A program made the translations under genes and the position numbers. A DNA stretch of 64,000 nt from Thermoleophilaceae bacterium (GTDB lineage: Bacteria; Actinomycetota; Thermoleophilia; Solirubrobacterales; Thermoleophilaceae). The stretch lies in assembly GCA_040901445.1 (NCBI GenBank), contig JBBDYQ010000012.1, positions 77,234 through 141,233 of the forward strand. The letters run 5' to 3'. The notes below the pieces were generated by a model. The model was not told the origin of the DNA, searched no databases, and saw only the letters and a list, made by a program, of their open reading frames with translations. Positions 27,583 through 35,096 of this stretch are shown here, one piece after another (the first letter of the stretch is position 1; every line of letters starts with the position of its first letter).

Positions 27583-28758
27583 CTACAGCCCGAGCTGCTT
27601 GCCCAGGATCTCCCGCATGATCTCGTCGGTGCCGCCCCCGATCGGGCCCAGGCGCAGGTCGCGCGCGGCGCGCTCCACCTCGTACTCCTTCATGTAGCCC
27701 GCGCCCCCGAGGACCTGGATGGCCTCGTCGGCCACGTCGAAGGCGTCGCGCTGGGTCTTGAGCTTGGCGATCGTGACCTCCTTGAGCGCGTCGTGGCCCG
27801 AGTGGAAGAGGCGCAGCGCGTGGTAGGTCATCGCGCGGCCCGTCTCGAACTTGAGCGCCATCTCGGCGATCTTGTGGCGGATGACCTGGTGCTTGGAGAT
27901 GGGTCGGCCGAACGCGTTGCGCTCCTTGGCGTAGGCGATCGTCTTCTCCAGGTTCACCTCCATCGACGCCACCGCGCCGAGCGCCATGAGCAGCCGCTCC
28001 CACTGGAAGTTGGCCATGATCAGGTAGAAGCCCTTGTGCTCCTCCCCGAGCAGGTTCTCCTCGGGCACGAACACGTCGGCGAAGGCCAGCTCGGCGGTGT
28101 CGGACGCGCGCCAGCCCATCTTCTCGAGCTTCTTGGAGACCGAGTAGCCCTCCATCTCCCGCTCGAGCAGGAGGAAGGACAGTCCGTGGTGGCCGCCCTC
28201 CTGCGTGGTCTTGACCGCGCACACGAGGAAGTCCGCGCGCACGCCGTTGGTGATGAAGGTCTTCGAGCCGTTCACCACCCAGCCACCGTCCACCCGCTCG
28301 GCCTTCGTGCGGATGCCCGCGACGTCGGAGCCCGCGCCGGGCTCGGTGATGCCCAGTGCCGCGATCTTCTCGCCGCGGATGGCGGGGGCGAGGAAGCGCT
28401 GCTTCTGGTCCTCGGTGCCGAACTTCCAGACCGGCGGCGTGGCGATGCCGACGTGGGCGCCGATGCCGGCGGCCAGCCCGCCCGAGCCGCAGCGCGCCAG
28501 CTCCTCGGTGAAGACGGCGTCGTGGAGGTGGTCGCCGCCCTGGCCGCCGTACGCCTCCGGGTACTTCAACCCCAGGTAGCCCACCGCCGCGAGCTTCTCG
28601 AACACCTCGTTCGGGAACCACTCGTCGTCCTCCCACTGCATGGCGTTGGGGCGCAGCTCCCTGGCCACGAAGCGGCGGATGGACTGGCGCAGGTCATCGT
28701 GCTCCTCGGTGAACGGGGGGAGCAGCTTGCGCGCGGTGGGGGCGGGGATGGCGTTCAC
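27583..28758 (-). CDS. Acyl-CoA dehydrogenase
   Basis: A 391-residue FAD enzyme introducing a 2,3 double bond into an acyl-CoA. The start is a GTG at 28758 overlapping the stop of the NTF2-like gene by 4 nt. Seen: FTEEHDDLRQSIRRFVAREL, YGGQGGDHLHDAVFTEELAR, the signature LGITEPGAGSDVAGIRTKAE, WVVNGSKTFITNG, and the C-terminal QVLGGAGYMKEYEVERAARD. The catalytic Glu region is in GGAGYMKEYEVER. It is the last gene of an MBL hydrolase, NTF2-like, dehydrogenase operon. The gene at 33150-34337 is a close paralogue. Confidence 0.93.
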   Translation of the reverse strand: MNAIPAPTARKLLPPFTEEHDDLRQSIRRFVARELRPNAMQWEDDEWFPNEVFEKLAAVGYLGLKYPEAYGGQGGDHLHDAVFTEELARCGSGGLAAGIGAHVGIATPPVWKFGTEDQKQRFLAPAIRGEKIAALGITEPGAGSDVAGIRTKAERVDGGWVVNGSKTFITNGVRADFLVCAVKTTQEGGHHGLSFLLLEREMEGYSVSKKLEKMGWRASDTAELAFADVFVPEENLLGEEHKGFYLIMANFQWERLLMALGAVASMEVNLEKTIAYAKERNAFGRPISKHQVIRHKIAEMALKFETGRAMTYHALRLFHSGHDALKEVTIAKLKTQRDAFDVADEAIQVLGGAGYMKEYEVERAARDLRLGPIGGGTDEIMREILGKQLGL

Positions 28759-29168
28759 AGCGTCGTGTGGCCCCGGCCGGCGTGGTCGAAGCCCAGCAGG
28801 TCGCCGCTGGGATTCTTCGTCGAGCCGTGGTGATAGGCGCGCACCTCGCAGATCCTGCCGTCGCGGAAGCGGAAGAACTCCGCGCCGCGGTCCAGGCGGC
28901 GCTCGCCGCTGTCGGGGTGGCGCCAGGTCATGGTCCATTCGATGCAGGCCTGCTCGCCGTCCTCGATGCCGTTCTCGAGGAACCACTGCCCCTCGATGTT
29001 CTCCACCGCCCAATGCGTGTGCTCGCCGATCGTGCGCCCGCCCTCGTGCGGCCCCAGGCGCGTGTAGTAGTGCACAGCGTCGTCGGTGAAGTGGGCGGCC
29101 ACGGCATCGGCGTCGCCGGTGTTGAGCGCCTCGTAGTAGGAGCGGATGTGGTCGAGCAGGGCGCCCAT
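28755..29168 (-). CDS. NTF2-like/SnoaL-like protein
   Basis: A 137-residue protein with an alpha+beta barrel pattern: LLDHIRSYYEALNTGDADAV, AAHFTDDAVHYYTRLGPHEG and RGAEFFRFRDGRICEVRAYH. This is the SnoaL/NTF2-like fold used for ligand binding, isomerases, hydratases and cyclases. Its ATG shares one base with the stop of the MBL gene, and its stop overlaps the dehydrogenase start. A small-molecule role in the same pathway is likely. Confidence 0.8.
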   Translation of the reverse strand: MGALLDHIRSYYEALNTGDADAVAAHFTDDAVHYYTRLGPHEGGRTIGEHTHWAVENIEGQWFLENGIEDGEQACIEWTMTWRHPDSGERRLDRGAEFFRFRDGRICEVRAYHHGSTKNPSGDLLGFDHAGRGHTTL

Positions 29169-29917
29169 CAGGCTGCGTTGGCGGCGCGCTCGAGCTGCGC
29201 CCGCACGTCCCCCGTGACGGGGTCGGCGTGGCCGGGCCAGGCGGCGGCCGGCTCCATGGCGGCCAGCTTGCGGATCGACGCGCGCGCCTCGTCGGTGTCC
29301 CGGTTGAACGCCCTGTGAGGCACGCGCGGCGGCCCGGAGGGGCTCGTGATCTTCATCGGGTCGAGCGTGTAGAAGGTGTCGGTGACCAGCGCGAGGCGGT
29401 CCGACTCGCGCCAGAGGCCGATCAGCCCGGGGGCGTGGCCCGGCAGGTGCACCACGCGGAATCCGGCCACGTCGTCCCCCTCCGCCACGGTGCCGGCCAC
29501 CTCGCACGGGCCGCCGTCCCAGAGCCGGAGGAAGCGCGGGTAGAGGAAGCGCATGAGGGCGGGCTCGATCTTCGACATGTCGAAGTAGTCGGTGTGCGGG
29601 CGCAGCGGATCCTCGGCGTAGCGCCTGTCCGCCTCGTGGCAGAACACCGGTGCGCCCAGACCCGGCGCCGCGCCGCGATGGTCCTCGTGCGCGTGGCCCA
29701 GCACCACGCGCTTGATGCCGCCCATCCCCGCCGCGGCAGCCTTGATGCCGTCCACCATGTCGTGGATTCCCGCGTCGAAGACGGTGACCCCGCCGTCGTC
29801 CTCCAGCAGGTAGACGTTCATCAGCTTCTTCGGGAAGCCGCCGCGCACGACCCAGACGCCGCCGGCGACGGGTTCGACTCTGACGCCCTTGGGGCCCCGG
29901 CCGATCTGGCGCTCCAT
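29168..29917 (-). CDS. MBL-fold metallohydrolase
   Basis: A 249-residue metallo-beta-lactamase-fold protein from ATG 29917. The metal motif is in RVVLGHAHEDHRGAAPGLGA; VVHLPGHAPGLIGLWRESDR and LVTDTFYTLDPMK supply other ligands. It is likely a hydrolase of the glyoxalase II or thioesterase type. It is first in a three-gene operon with the NTF2-like and acyl-CoA dehydrogenase genes, where it could act as an acyl-CoA or lactone hydrolase (inference). A TAGGGT box lies 8 nt upstream. Confidence 0.85.
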   Translation of the reverse strand: MERQIGRGPKGVRVEPVAGGVWVVRGGFPKKLMNVYLLEDDGGVTVFDAGIHDMVDGIKAAAAGMGGIKRVVLGHAHEDHRGAAPGLGAPVFCHEADRRYAEDPLRPHTDYFDMSKIEPALMRFLYPRFLRLWDGGPCEVAGTVAEGDDVAGFRVVHLPGHAPGLIGLWRESDRLALVTDTFYTLDPMKITSPSGPPRVPHRAFNRDTDEARASIRKLAAMEPAAAWPGHADPVTGDVRAQLERAANAA

Positions 29918-29925
29918 GGGCCGGC

Positions 29926-29931
29926 ACCCTA
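29926..29931 (-). promoter_or_regulatory. -10 box of a leaderless promoter (MBL gene)
   Basis: TAGGGT on the minus strand, 8 nt before ATG 29917. It is only 19 nt from the opposing -10 box at 29951. Confidence 0.4.
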
Positions 29932-29950
29932 TCGGCCGGGCGGCAGCGCG

Positions 29951-29956
29951 TAGACT
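29951..29956 (+). promoter_or_regulatory. -10 box of a leaderless promoter (ABC importer operon)
   Basis: TAGACT, 9 nt before ATG 29966. Together with 29926-29931 it forms a compact divergent promoter pair. Confidence 0.45.
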
Positions 29957-29965
29957 GCGCCACAG

Positions 29966-30709
29966 ATGGGAGGAGACCATCTCGTCGAGCTCCGCCAGGT
30001 CCGCAAGAGCTTCGGGGACAACCTCGTGCTCGACGGCATCGACCTGAGGCTCGACCGCGGCGAGGCCATCGTGGTCGCCGGCCCCTCGGGCTCGGGCAAG
30101 TCCACGCTGCTGCGCTGCATCAACGGGCTCGAGACGGTCGACTCCGGCGAGATCCGCTTCGACGATCAGCCGGTCAGCCAGGCCGGCAAGGGCATCCACC
30201 GCCTGCGCGCCGAGATCGGCATGGTCTTCCAGCAGTTCAACCTCTTCCCGCACAAGACCGTGCTCGACAACATCGTGCTCGCCCCTGTCGAGGTGAGGGG
30301 GATGGAGCGCGCGGCCGCCCGCGACCTCGCCGAGCGGCTGCTCGATCGCGTCGGGATCCCGGAGAAGGCCGCTGCGTACCCCGCCGACCTCTCGGGCGGC
30401 CAGCAGCAGCGGGTGGCGATCGCCCGCGCGCTGGCAATGGAGCCCAAGCTCATGCTCTTCGACGAGCCCACCTCGGCGCTCGACCCGGAGATGATCCGGG
30501 AGGTGCTCGACGTCATGCGCGACCTCGCCCGCGACGGCATGACGATGGTCGTCGTCACGCATGAGATGGGATTCGCCAGAGAGGTCTGCGACCGCATAGT
30601 TTTCGTCGACTACGGGCAGATCGTGGAGCAGGGACCTCCGGACGAGTTCTTCGCGGCCGCGAAGAGCGATCGCGCCCGGGAGTTCGTCGACAAGATCATT
30701 CATCACTGA
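29966..30709 (+). CDS. Polar amino acid ABC transporter, ATP-binding protein
   Basis: A 247-residue GlnQ-type ATPase. Walker A is [17 protein letters not shown], the Q-loop is [19 protein letters not shown], the ABC signature is [15 protein letters not shown], Walker B is [15 protein letters not shown] and the H-loop is [10 protein letters not shown]. It is the first gene of an operon followed by a binding lipoprotein (13-nt gap) and two permeases, a complete glutamate/glutamine/aspartate-type importer. Confidence 0.95.
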   Translation: MGGDHLVELRQVRKSFGDNLVLDGIDLRLDRGEAIVVAGPSGSGKSTLLRCINGLETVDSGEIRFDDQPVSQAGKGIHRLRAEIGMVFQQFNLFPHKTVLDNIVLAPVEVRGMERAAARDLAERLLDRVGIPEKAAAYPADLSGGQQQRVAIARALAMEPKLMLFDEPTSALDPEMIREVLDVMRDLARDGMTMVVVTHEMGFAREVCDRIVFVDYGQIVEQGPPDEFFAAAKSDRAREFVDKIIHH

Positions 30710-30722
30710 TGGGGGAGGGCTC

Positions 30723-31622
30723 ATGAGGCAGAGGTCGAGCTGGCGCGTCATCGCGCTTGCGGTCTTCGCGCTGCTCGTGCTGGTAGCGGCGGGCTGCGGC
30801 GACGACGACGACGACGAGGGCAACGGCGACGGTGCCCAGCAGGCGGAGGTCGAGCAGTTCCCCGCCGACACCACGATGGGCCGGATCCAGCGCGAGGGCG
30901 AGATCGTGATCGGCGTGAAGTTCGACGTGCCGCCGTTCGGCTTTCGGAACCCGCAGAGCGGCGACGTCGAGGGCTTCGACATCGACCGCGGGCGGGAGAT
31001 CGCCGAGGCGCTCGGCGTGGAGCCGCGCTTCATCGAGGCGATCTCCGACAACCGCATCCCCTTCCTCCGGGACGGCACCGCGGACCTGATCCTCTCGACC
31101 ATGACCATCACCGCCGAGCGCGACGAGGAGATCGACTTCTCCGAGCCGTACTACATCGCCCGCGGCCGGATCCTCGTACGGGAGGGCTCGGACATCCAGG
31201 GCGTCGACGACCTCGCGGGCAACAGCGTCTGCACGGCGCTGGGCTCGACCTACGACGAGACGCTCCAGGAGCAGGCTCCCGACGCCGACCGCCGGCTGGT
31301 GGACTCCTACTCCGAGTGCCTCGAGCTGATCCAGAACGAGGCCGTGGACGCCGTCTCCACCGACGACGTGATCCTCACGGGCATGATCGTCCAGGACGAC
31401 ACGCTGCAGCTCGTGGGCGACGAGCTCACCACGGAGCCCTACGGTGCCGGGCTCACGGAGGGCGACACCGCGTTCAAGGAGTTCGTGGACGGCGTCCTCG
31501 CCGAGTCCAAGCAGGACGGCCGCTGGGCCGAGTCGTATGAGGAGTGGGTCGGGCAGTACACGGGCGAGGAGCAGGAGCCGCCCACGATGTCGCTCGAGGA
31601 GGCGCTCGAGCTGACCGAGTAG
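30723..31622 (+). CDS. Glutamate/aspartate-type ABC substrate-binding lipoprotein
   Basis: A 299-residue family 3 solute-binding protein. The signal ends in LLVLVAAGCGDDDDD, a lipobox with the cysteine followed by an acidic linker. The ligand fold starts at GRIQREGEIVIGVKFDVPPF, with GFRNPQSGDVEGFDIDRGRE, the FSEPYY motif and ARGRILVREGSD. The stop (TAG) directly abuts the first permease ATG. Substrate type is inferred from family and neighbours; the exact amino acid is not certain. Confidence 0.93.
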   Translation: MRQRSSWRVIALAVFALLVLVAAGCGDDDDDEGNGDGAQQAEVEQFPADTTMGRIQREGEIVIGVKFDVPPFGFRNPQSGDVEGFDIDRGREIAEALGVEPRFIEAISDNRIPFLRDGTADLILSTMTITAERDEEIDFSEPYYIARGRILVREGSDIQGVDDLAGNSVCTALGSTYDETLQEQAPDADRRLVDSYSECLELIQNEAVDAVSTDDVILTGMIVQDDTLQLVGDELTTEPYGAGLTEGDTAFKEFVDGVLAESKQDGRWAESYEEWVGQYTGEEQEPPTMSLEEALELTE

Positions 31623-32285
31623 ATGACCGAACTCTGGGAGGTGCTCACCGAGCACCTCCCCGAGCTCAGCTCCGGGCTCTGGGTGACCATCCGGATCGTG
31701 GCGGTCGCCTTCGTGATCGCCATGGTCGTCGGAACCCTGGTGGCGGCGCTGCGGGTGGCCCCGTCGAAGTGGGTGCAGCGCGCCGGCGGCATCTACGTAG
31801 AGACGTTCCGCAACATCCCGCTGCTGGTCCTCCTGTTCATCTCGTTCGCCGGGCTGCGGCGCGCGGGGGTGCCGATCAATGCCTGGGTGGCGGGCACGGC
31901 GAGCCTCGGCCTGTACACGGCCGCCTACGTCGCCGAGGTCCTGCGCTCGGGCGTGTTCTCGGTCAGCCGCGGGCAGATCGAGGCGTCGCTGTCGCTCGGC
32001 TTCACGTACCCGCAGACGCTGCGCCGGATCGTGCTGCCGCAGGCGTTCCGCACCGTGGTCTCCCCGCTCGGGAGCCTCGTGATCGCGATGATCAAGAACT
32101 CGGCGATCATCGGCGTCTCGCTGCTCGCGCTTCCCGACCTGCTCAAGGAGGCGCGCATCGCCCAGTCACGCACGTTCCAGACCGACGAGATCTTCTTTTG
32201 GGCGGCCGTCGGCTACCTGCTGCTCACAGCGAGCGCCACGCTCGCCGTCCGCTACCTCGAGCGCCGGTTCGCGATCCGCCGATGA
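31623..32285 (+). CDS. Amino acid ABC transporter permease (first subunit)
   Basis: A 220-residue GlnP/HisM-type permease with about five membrane helices. It opens with LPELSSGLWVTIRIVAVAFV, carries NIPLLVLLFISFAG, and has the EAA loop EASLSLGFTYPQTLRRIVLP that contacts the ATPase. The start directly follows the lipoprotein stop, and its end overlaps the second permease by 4 nt. Confidence 0.93.
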   Translation: MTELWEVLTEHLPELSSGLWVTIRIVAVAFVIAMVVGTLVAALRVAPSKWVQRAGGIYVETFRNIPLLVLLFISFAGLRRAGVPINAWVAGTASLGLYTAAYVAEVLRSGVFSVSRGQIEASLSLGFTYPQTLRRIVLPQAFRTVVSPLGSLVIAMIKNSAIIGVSLLALPDLLKEARIAQSRTFQTDEIFFWAAVGYLLLTASATLAVRYLERRFAIRR

Positions 32286-33079
32286 GCTACCTCGTCGACC
32301 CCGGCAACTGGGAGTGGCTCGTCAGCGGGAACAACCTGCGCTTCCTGCTCGAGGGCTTCGCCGTGAACCTGGAGATCGCCGCGATCGCGATCGTGTTCTC
32401 GCTCGGCTTCGGGCTGCTCCTCGCGCTGGCGCGGATCTCCCGCTTCCGGCTGCTGTCGGCCGCCGCCGGCGCGTGGGTGGACGTCTGGCGCAACCTGCCG
32501 CTGATCTTCATCATCCTCTACCTCGCGCTGGGCCTGCCCGAGCCGTGGCGAGACGCCTACGAGGACGTGGTCCCGGGCTTCCTCCCCGAGGTGCTCCAGT
32601 CGGGACGCGTGCTCGCCGCGCTGCTCGGGCTCGTGCTCTACAACTCGGCGGTGCTGGCCGAGGTCATGCGCGCGGGCATCCTCTCGCTCGACCGCGGCCA
32701 GGGGGAGGCGGCCTCGGCGCTGGGGCTCACCTACCGCCAGTCGATGCGCCACGTGATCCTGCCCCAGGGCCTGCGGCGGATGGTGCCGGCCACCGTGTCG
32801 CAGCTCATCACCCTGAACAAGGACACGACGCTGGTGAGCATCATCGCCATCCAGGAGGTCATGCGCCACGGCCGGATCGTGACCAGCGCGAACTTCTTCG
32901 GCGGAATTCAGGCGCCGGTCCTGCAGGTCTTCATCTTCATCGGGCTGCTGTTCATCGTCGTGAACCTGGCACTGTCGCGCCTGTCGCGCCGGCTCGAGGT
33001 CCGGGAGCGCCGCCGCACCGGCACGACCCTCGCGCGCGTGCGCGGGATCGAGGACCAGGTGGCGACGGAGCCTGCCTAG
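32282..33079 (+). CDS. Amino acid ABC transporter permease (second subunit)
   Basis: A 265-residue permease paired with the one above. It starts at ATG 32282 (protein starts MSYLVDPGNWEWLVSGNNLR). Family motifs: DVWRNLPLIFIILYLALGLP and the EAA loop GEAASALGLTYRQSMRHVIL. The C-terminus after the last helix is basic. The open frame extends far upstream but overlaps the first permease and is not coding there. The convergent palindrome at 33098 follows. Confidence 0.93.
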   Translation: MSYLVDPGNWEWLVSGNNLRFLLEGFAVNLEIAAIAIVFSLGFGLLLALARISRFRLLSAAAGAWVDVWRNLPLIFIILYLALGLPEPWRDAYEDVVPGFLPEVLQSGRVLAALLGLVLYNSAVLAEVMRAGILSLDRGQGEAASALGLTYRQSMRHVILPQGLRRMVPATVSQLITLNKDTTLVSIIAIQEVMRHGRIVTSANFFGGIQAPVLQVFIFIGLLFIVVNLALSRLSRRLEVRERRRTGTTLARVRGIEDQVATEPA

Positions 33080-33097
33080 TGCCCAGCTCCGCACACC

Positions 33098-33142
33098 GAA
33101 CGTCCCGCGCACCCCCCTAGGACGTGGGTGTGCGGGACGTTC
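33098..33142. terminator. Conserved GAACGTC palindrome in a convergent gap
   Basis: A 45-bp inverted repeat: outer arms GAACGTCCCGC and GCGGGACGTTC match perfectly over 11 bp, and inner GCACCC/GGGTGT pair with one wobble. The loop region holds CCCTAGGACGT. It lies between two converging genes and resembles 8129-8172 in outer arms and centre. Confidence 0.55.
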
Positions 33143-33149
33143 ACCTCGT

Positions 33150-34337
33150 CTAGAGGCCGTACGAGCGGCCGATGACGTCGAGCATGATCTCGTCCGTGCC
33201 GGCCCCGATGCGGTTGAGGCGCATGTCGCGCCACACGCGCTCCACGCCGTACTCCTTCATGTAGCCGGCGCCGCCGTGGATCTGGATGCACTCGTCGGCC
33301 ACCTCGCAGGCGATGCGCGACGCGTACAGCTTGGCCATCGAGATCTCGCGCACGGGGTACTCGCCGTTGTTGAAGCGCCACGCGGTCATGTAGACCATCT
33401 GCCGCGCCGTCTCGATCTTCGTGGCCATCTCGGCGAACTTGTGGCGGATGACCTGGAAGTGGCCGATCTGGCGCCCGAACGCCTCGCGCTCCTGCGCGTA
33501 CTGGAGCGTGCGGTCGAAGCAGCGCTGGGCGCCCGCGACGCAGCCCGCGGCGCCGATCAGGCGCTCGCCCTGGAGCTCCCACATGATGTGGTAGAAGCCC
33601 TTGCCCTCCTGGCCGAGCACGGCGTCGCCCGGCACGCGGACGTCCGAGAAGGCGAGCAGCGCGGTGTCCGACGCGTGCATGCCGAGCTTCTCGAGCTTCT
33701 TCTCGCGGATCACGCCCGGCGAGTCCATGTCCACGAGGAAGAGCGTGAAGCCGTCATAGCCGGCGTCCGGATCGGTCTTGGTGACGAGCACGATCGTGTT
33801 GGCCCGGTGCCCGTTGGTGATGTAGGTCTTCGACCCGTTGATCACCCAGTCGTCGCCGTCCCGGACCGCGCGGGTCTTGATGCCGGACACGTCCGAGCCG
33901 GCGTCGGGCTCGGTGATGCCCAGGCAGAGGATGTTCTCTCCCCGGATGGCGGGGACGAGGTAGCGCTGCTTCTGCTCCTCGCTGCCGAACAGGTGGATGG
34001 GCGGCATGGCCATGTCCGTGTGCACCGCGATGCCCATGGTGAGCCCGCCGGAGTTCGACTTCGGCATCTCCTCCGCGAGGACCAGGTTCGCGAAGTAGTC
34101 GCCGCCCTGGCCCCCGTACTCCTCGGGCATGGACAGGCCGAGGAAGCCGAGCTCGCCCATGCGCGTGAAGACCCAGTCCTCGAACGTCTCCTCCTCCCAC
34201 TTCTCGGCGTGGGGGGTCAGCTCCTTCTCCACGAACCGGCCGATGGATTCCCGAAGCCGCTCGTGCTCCTCGGTGAAGATGAAGTGCTTGCGGGAGGACC
34301 CGTGGTCGGGCTTGAGGACGGCTTCGGCTGTGGTCAT
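33150..34337 (-). CDS. Acyl-CoA dehydrogenase of the catabolic cluster
   Basis: A 395-residue FAD acyl-CoA dehydrogenase from ATG 34337. Seen: FTEEHERLRESIGRFVEKEL, YGGQGGDYFANLVLAEEMPK, LGITEPDAGSDVSGIKTRAV (signature 1), WVINGSKTYITNGH and QIHGGAGYMKEYGVERVWRD (signature 2). It is a close paralogue of 27583-28758. A TAGCGT box lies 7 nt before the ATG, and a 27-bp operator-like palindrome covers its -35 zone, matching one at the plus-strand operon promoter. It is probably co-regulated with 35097-41606. Confidence 0.94.
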   Translation of the reverse strand: MTTAEAVLKPDHGSSRKHFIFTEEHERLRESIGRFVEKELTPHAEKWEEETFEDWVFTRMGELGFLGLSMPEEYGGQGGDYFANLVLAEEMPKSNSGGLTMGIAVHTDMAMPPIHLFGSEEQKQRYLVPAIRGENILCLGITEPDAGSDVSGIKTRAVRDGDDWVINGSKTYITNGHRANTIVLVTKTDPDAGYDGFTLFLVDMDSPGVIREKKLEKLGMHASDTALLAFSDVRVPGDAVLGQEGKGFYHIMWELQGERLIGAAGCVAGAQRCFDRTLQYAQEREAFGRQIGHFQVIRHKFAEMATKIETARQMVYMTAWRFNNGEYPVREISMAKLYASRIACEVADECIQIHGGAGYMKEYGVERVWRDMRLNRIGAGTDEIMLDVIGRSYGL

Positions 34338-34344
34338 GGCGCGG

Positions 34345-34350
34345 ACGCTA
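34345..34350 (-). promoter_or_regulatory. -10 box of the acyl-CoA dehydrogenase
   Basis: TAGCGT on the minus strand, 7 nt before ATG 34337. The 27-bp palindrome begins 16 bp upstream, where the -35 element should be. Confidence 0.4.
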
Positions 34351-34365
34351 GCGGAGCTCGCGCCA

Positions 34366-34392
34366 AAAGTAAACAGTGGCACTTCCTACTTT
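34366..34392. promoter_or_regulatory. 27-bp operator-like palindrome, copy 1
   Basis: Form: AAAGT A AAC AGT GGC ACT TCC T ACTTT, with symmetry AAAGTA / TACTTT outside and AGT / ACT inside. It shares the frame AAAGT-N4-AGT-N3-ACT-TCC-N-ACTTT with 35056-35082, also 27 bp. It is AT-rich in a GC-rich background and sits at the -35 zone of the acyl-CoA dehydrogenase. Confidence 0.65.
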
Positions 34393-34401
34393 CAGCCAAG
34401 C

Positions 34402-34848
34402 TCAGCGCCGGCCCAGGTGCACCACCCAGACGGTCGCGCGGCGGGAGCCGAGCCGCCCGTACTCGCGGCCCACGCCGCCCCAGGTGAAGCGCGGGTCGAG
34501 GAGCACTTTCCGGTGCGACGCAGACTCCGCCCACAGCGTCACCACGCGCTCGGCGTCGCGCCTGCTGCCGGACTCCCACGCGATGTTCTCGCCGGTCAGC
34601 CGGAAGCGGCTGCTGGCCCACACCTGGCTGTGATGATGGGCGCGGTCGACGCGCAGGATGTGCGTCGCGTAGCGCCCGGCAGAGCGCGCCAGGCTGCGCG
34701 AGCGCCGGACGGCCTCCACTCCGTTGGCGGCGCGGAGGTCGTTGATCTCGGCCAGGACGCGCCGTTCGGTCTCGGATGCCCCCGCGAAGGCGGGAGCGGC
34801 AAGCAGCAGGGCGCAGGCCATCAGCGCCGGGCGCAAACAGGAGGCCAT
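34402..34848 (-). CDS. Secreted CAP/SCP-domain protein
   Basis: A 148-residue exported protein from ATG 34848, with AAGGAG seven bases upstream. The signal is LRPALMACALLLAAPAFAGA. The CAP domain follows: LAEINDLRAANGVEAVRRSR, then HHHSQVWASSRFRLTGENIA (the GENI of the fold), ESASHRKVLLDPRF and TVWVVHLGR. Bacterial CAP proteins are secreted and of mostly unknown function. It lies between the two copies of the 27-bp palindrome but is otherwise unrelated to the catabolic genes. Confidence 0.82.
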   Translation of the reverse strand: MASCLRPALMACALLLAAPAFAGASETERRVLAEINDLRAANGVEAVRRSRSLARSAGRYATHILRVDRAHHHSQVWASSRFRLTGENIAWESGSRRDAERVVTLWAESASHRKVLLDPRFTWGGVGREYGRLGSRRATVWVVHLGRR

Positions 34849-35030
34849 CGGGTCTCCTTCGAGTCGGGTGCACGAATCCATCCCCCGGTCCGAGCCGGAG
34901 AGGGTAGCGGCTGTGGCGGCAGGGCTCAGCGCGCGCGAGGCGGCCCACGCCGATGGGCCGCCCGGCGCCCGGTCGCAGCGACGGCGAGCCGGCGTAATGT
35001 CACCTGTGCGACGGTACGCGGGGGCCCGGC

Positions 35031-35059
35031 TTGACGCTCCCCGCCGGAATCCGTCAAAG
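35031..35059 (+). promoter_or_regulatory. Promoter of the enoyl-CoA hydratase operon
   Basis: TTGACG, 17-nt spacer, TCAAAG. The -35 is strong, the -10 weak. The 27-bp palindrome begins inside the -10 and runs downstream, a layout typical of repression. Confidence 0.45.
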
Positions 35060-35082
35060 TGGGGAGTAGGACTTCCCACTTT
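35056..35082. promoter_or_regulatory. 27-bp operator-like palindrome, copy 2
   Basis: Form: AAAGT GGGG AGT AGG ACT TCCC ACTTT. The arms pair over 12 bp with one G-T mismatch. It ends 14 nt before GTG 35097, leaving room for the GAGGAGG ribosome site. It matches 34366-34392 in all outer and inner half-site bases. Confidence 0.7.
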
Positions 35083-35096
35083 CGGCGAGGAGGCCC

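Noticed and set aside
22626-29917. Beta-lactam resistance from two metallo-beta-lactamase-fold genes
   Set aside because: Both belong to the broad MBL hydrolase family, with lactonase- or glyoxalase-like layout, and their neighbours are metabolic.
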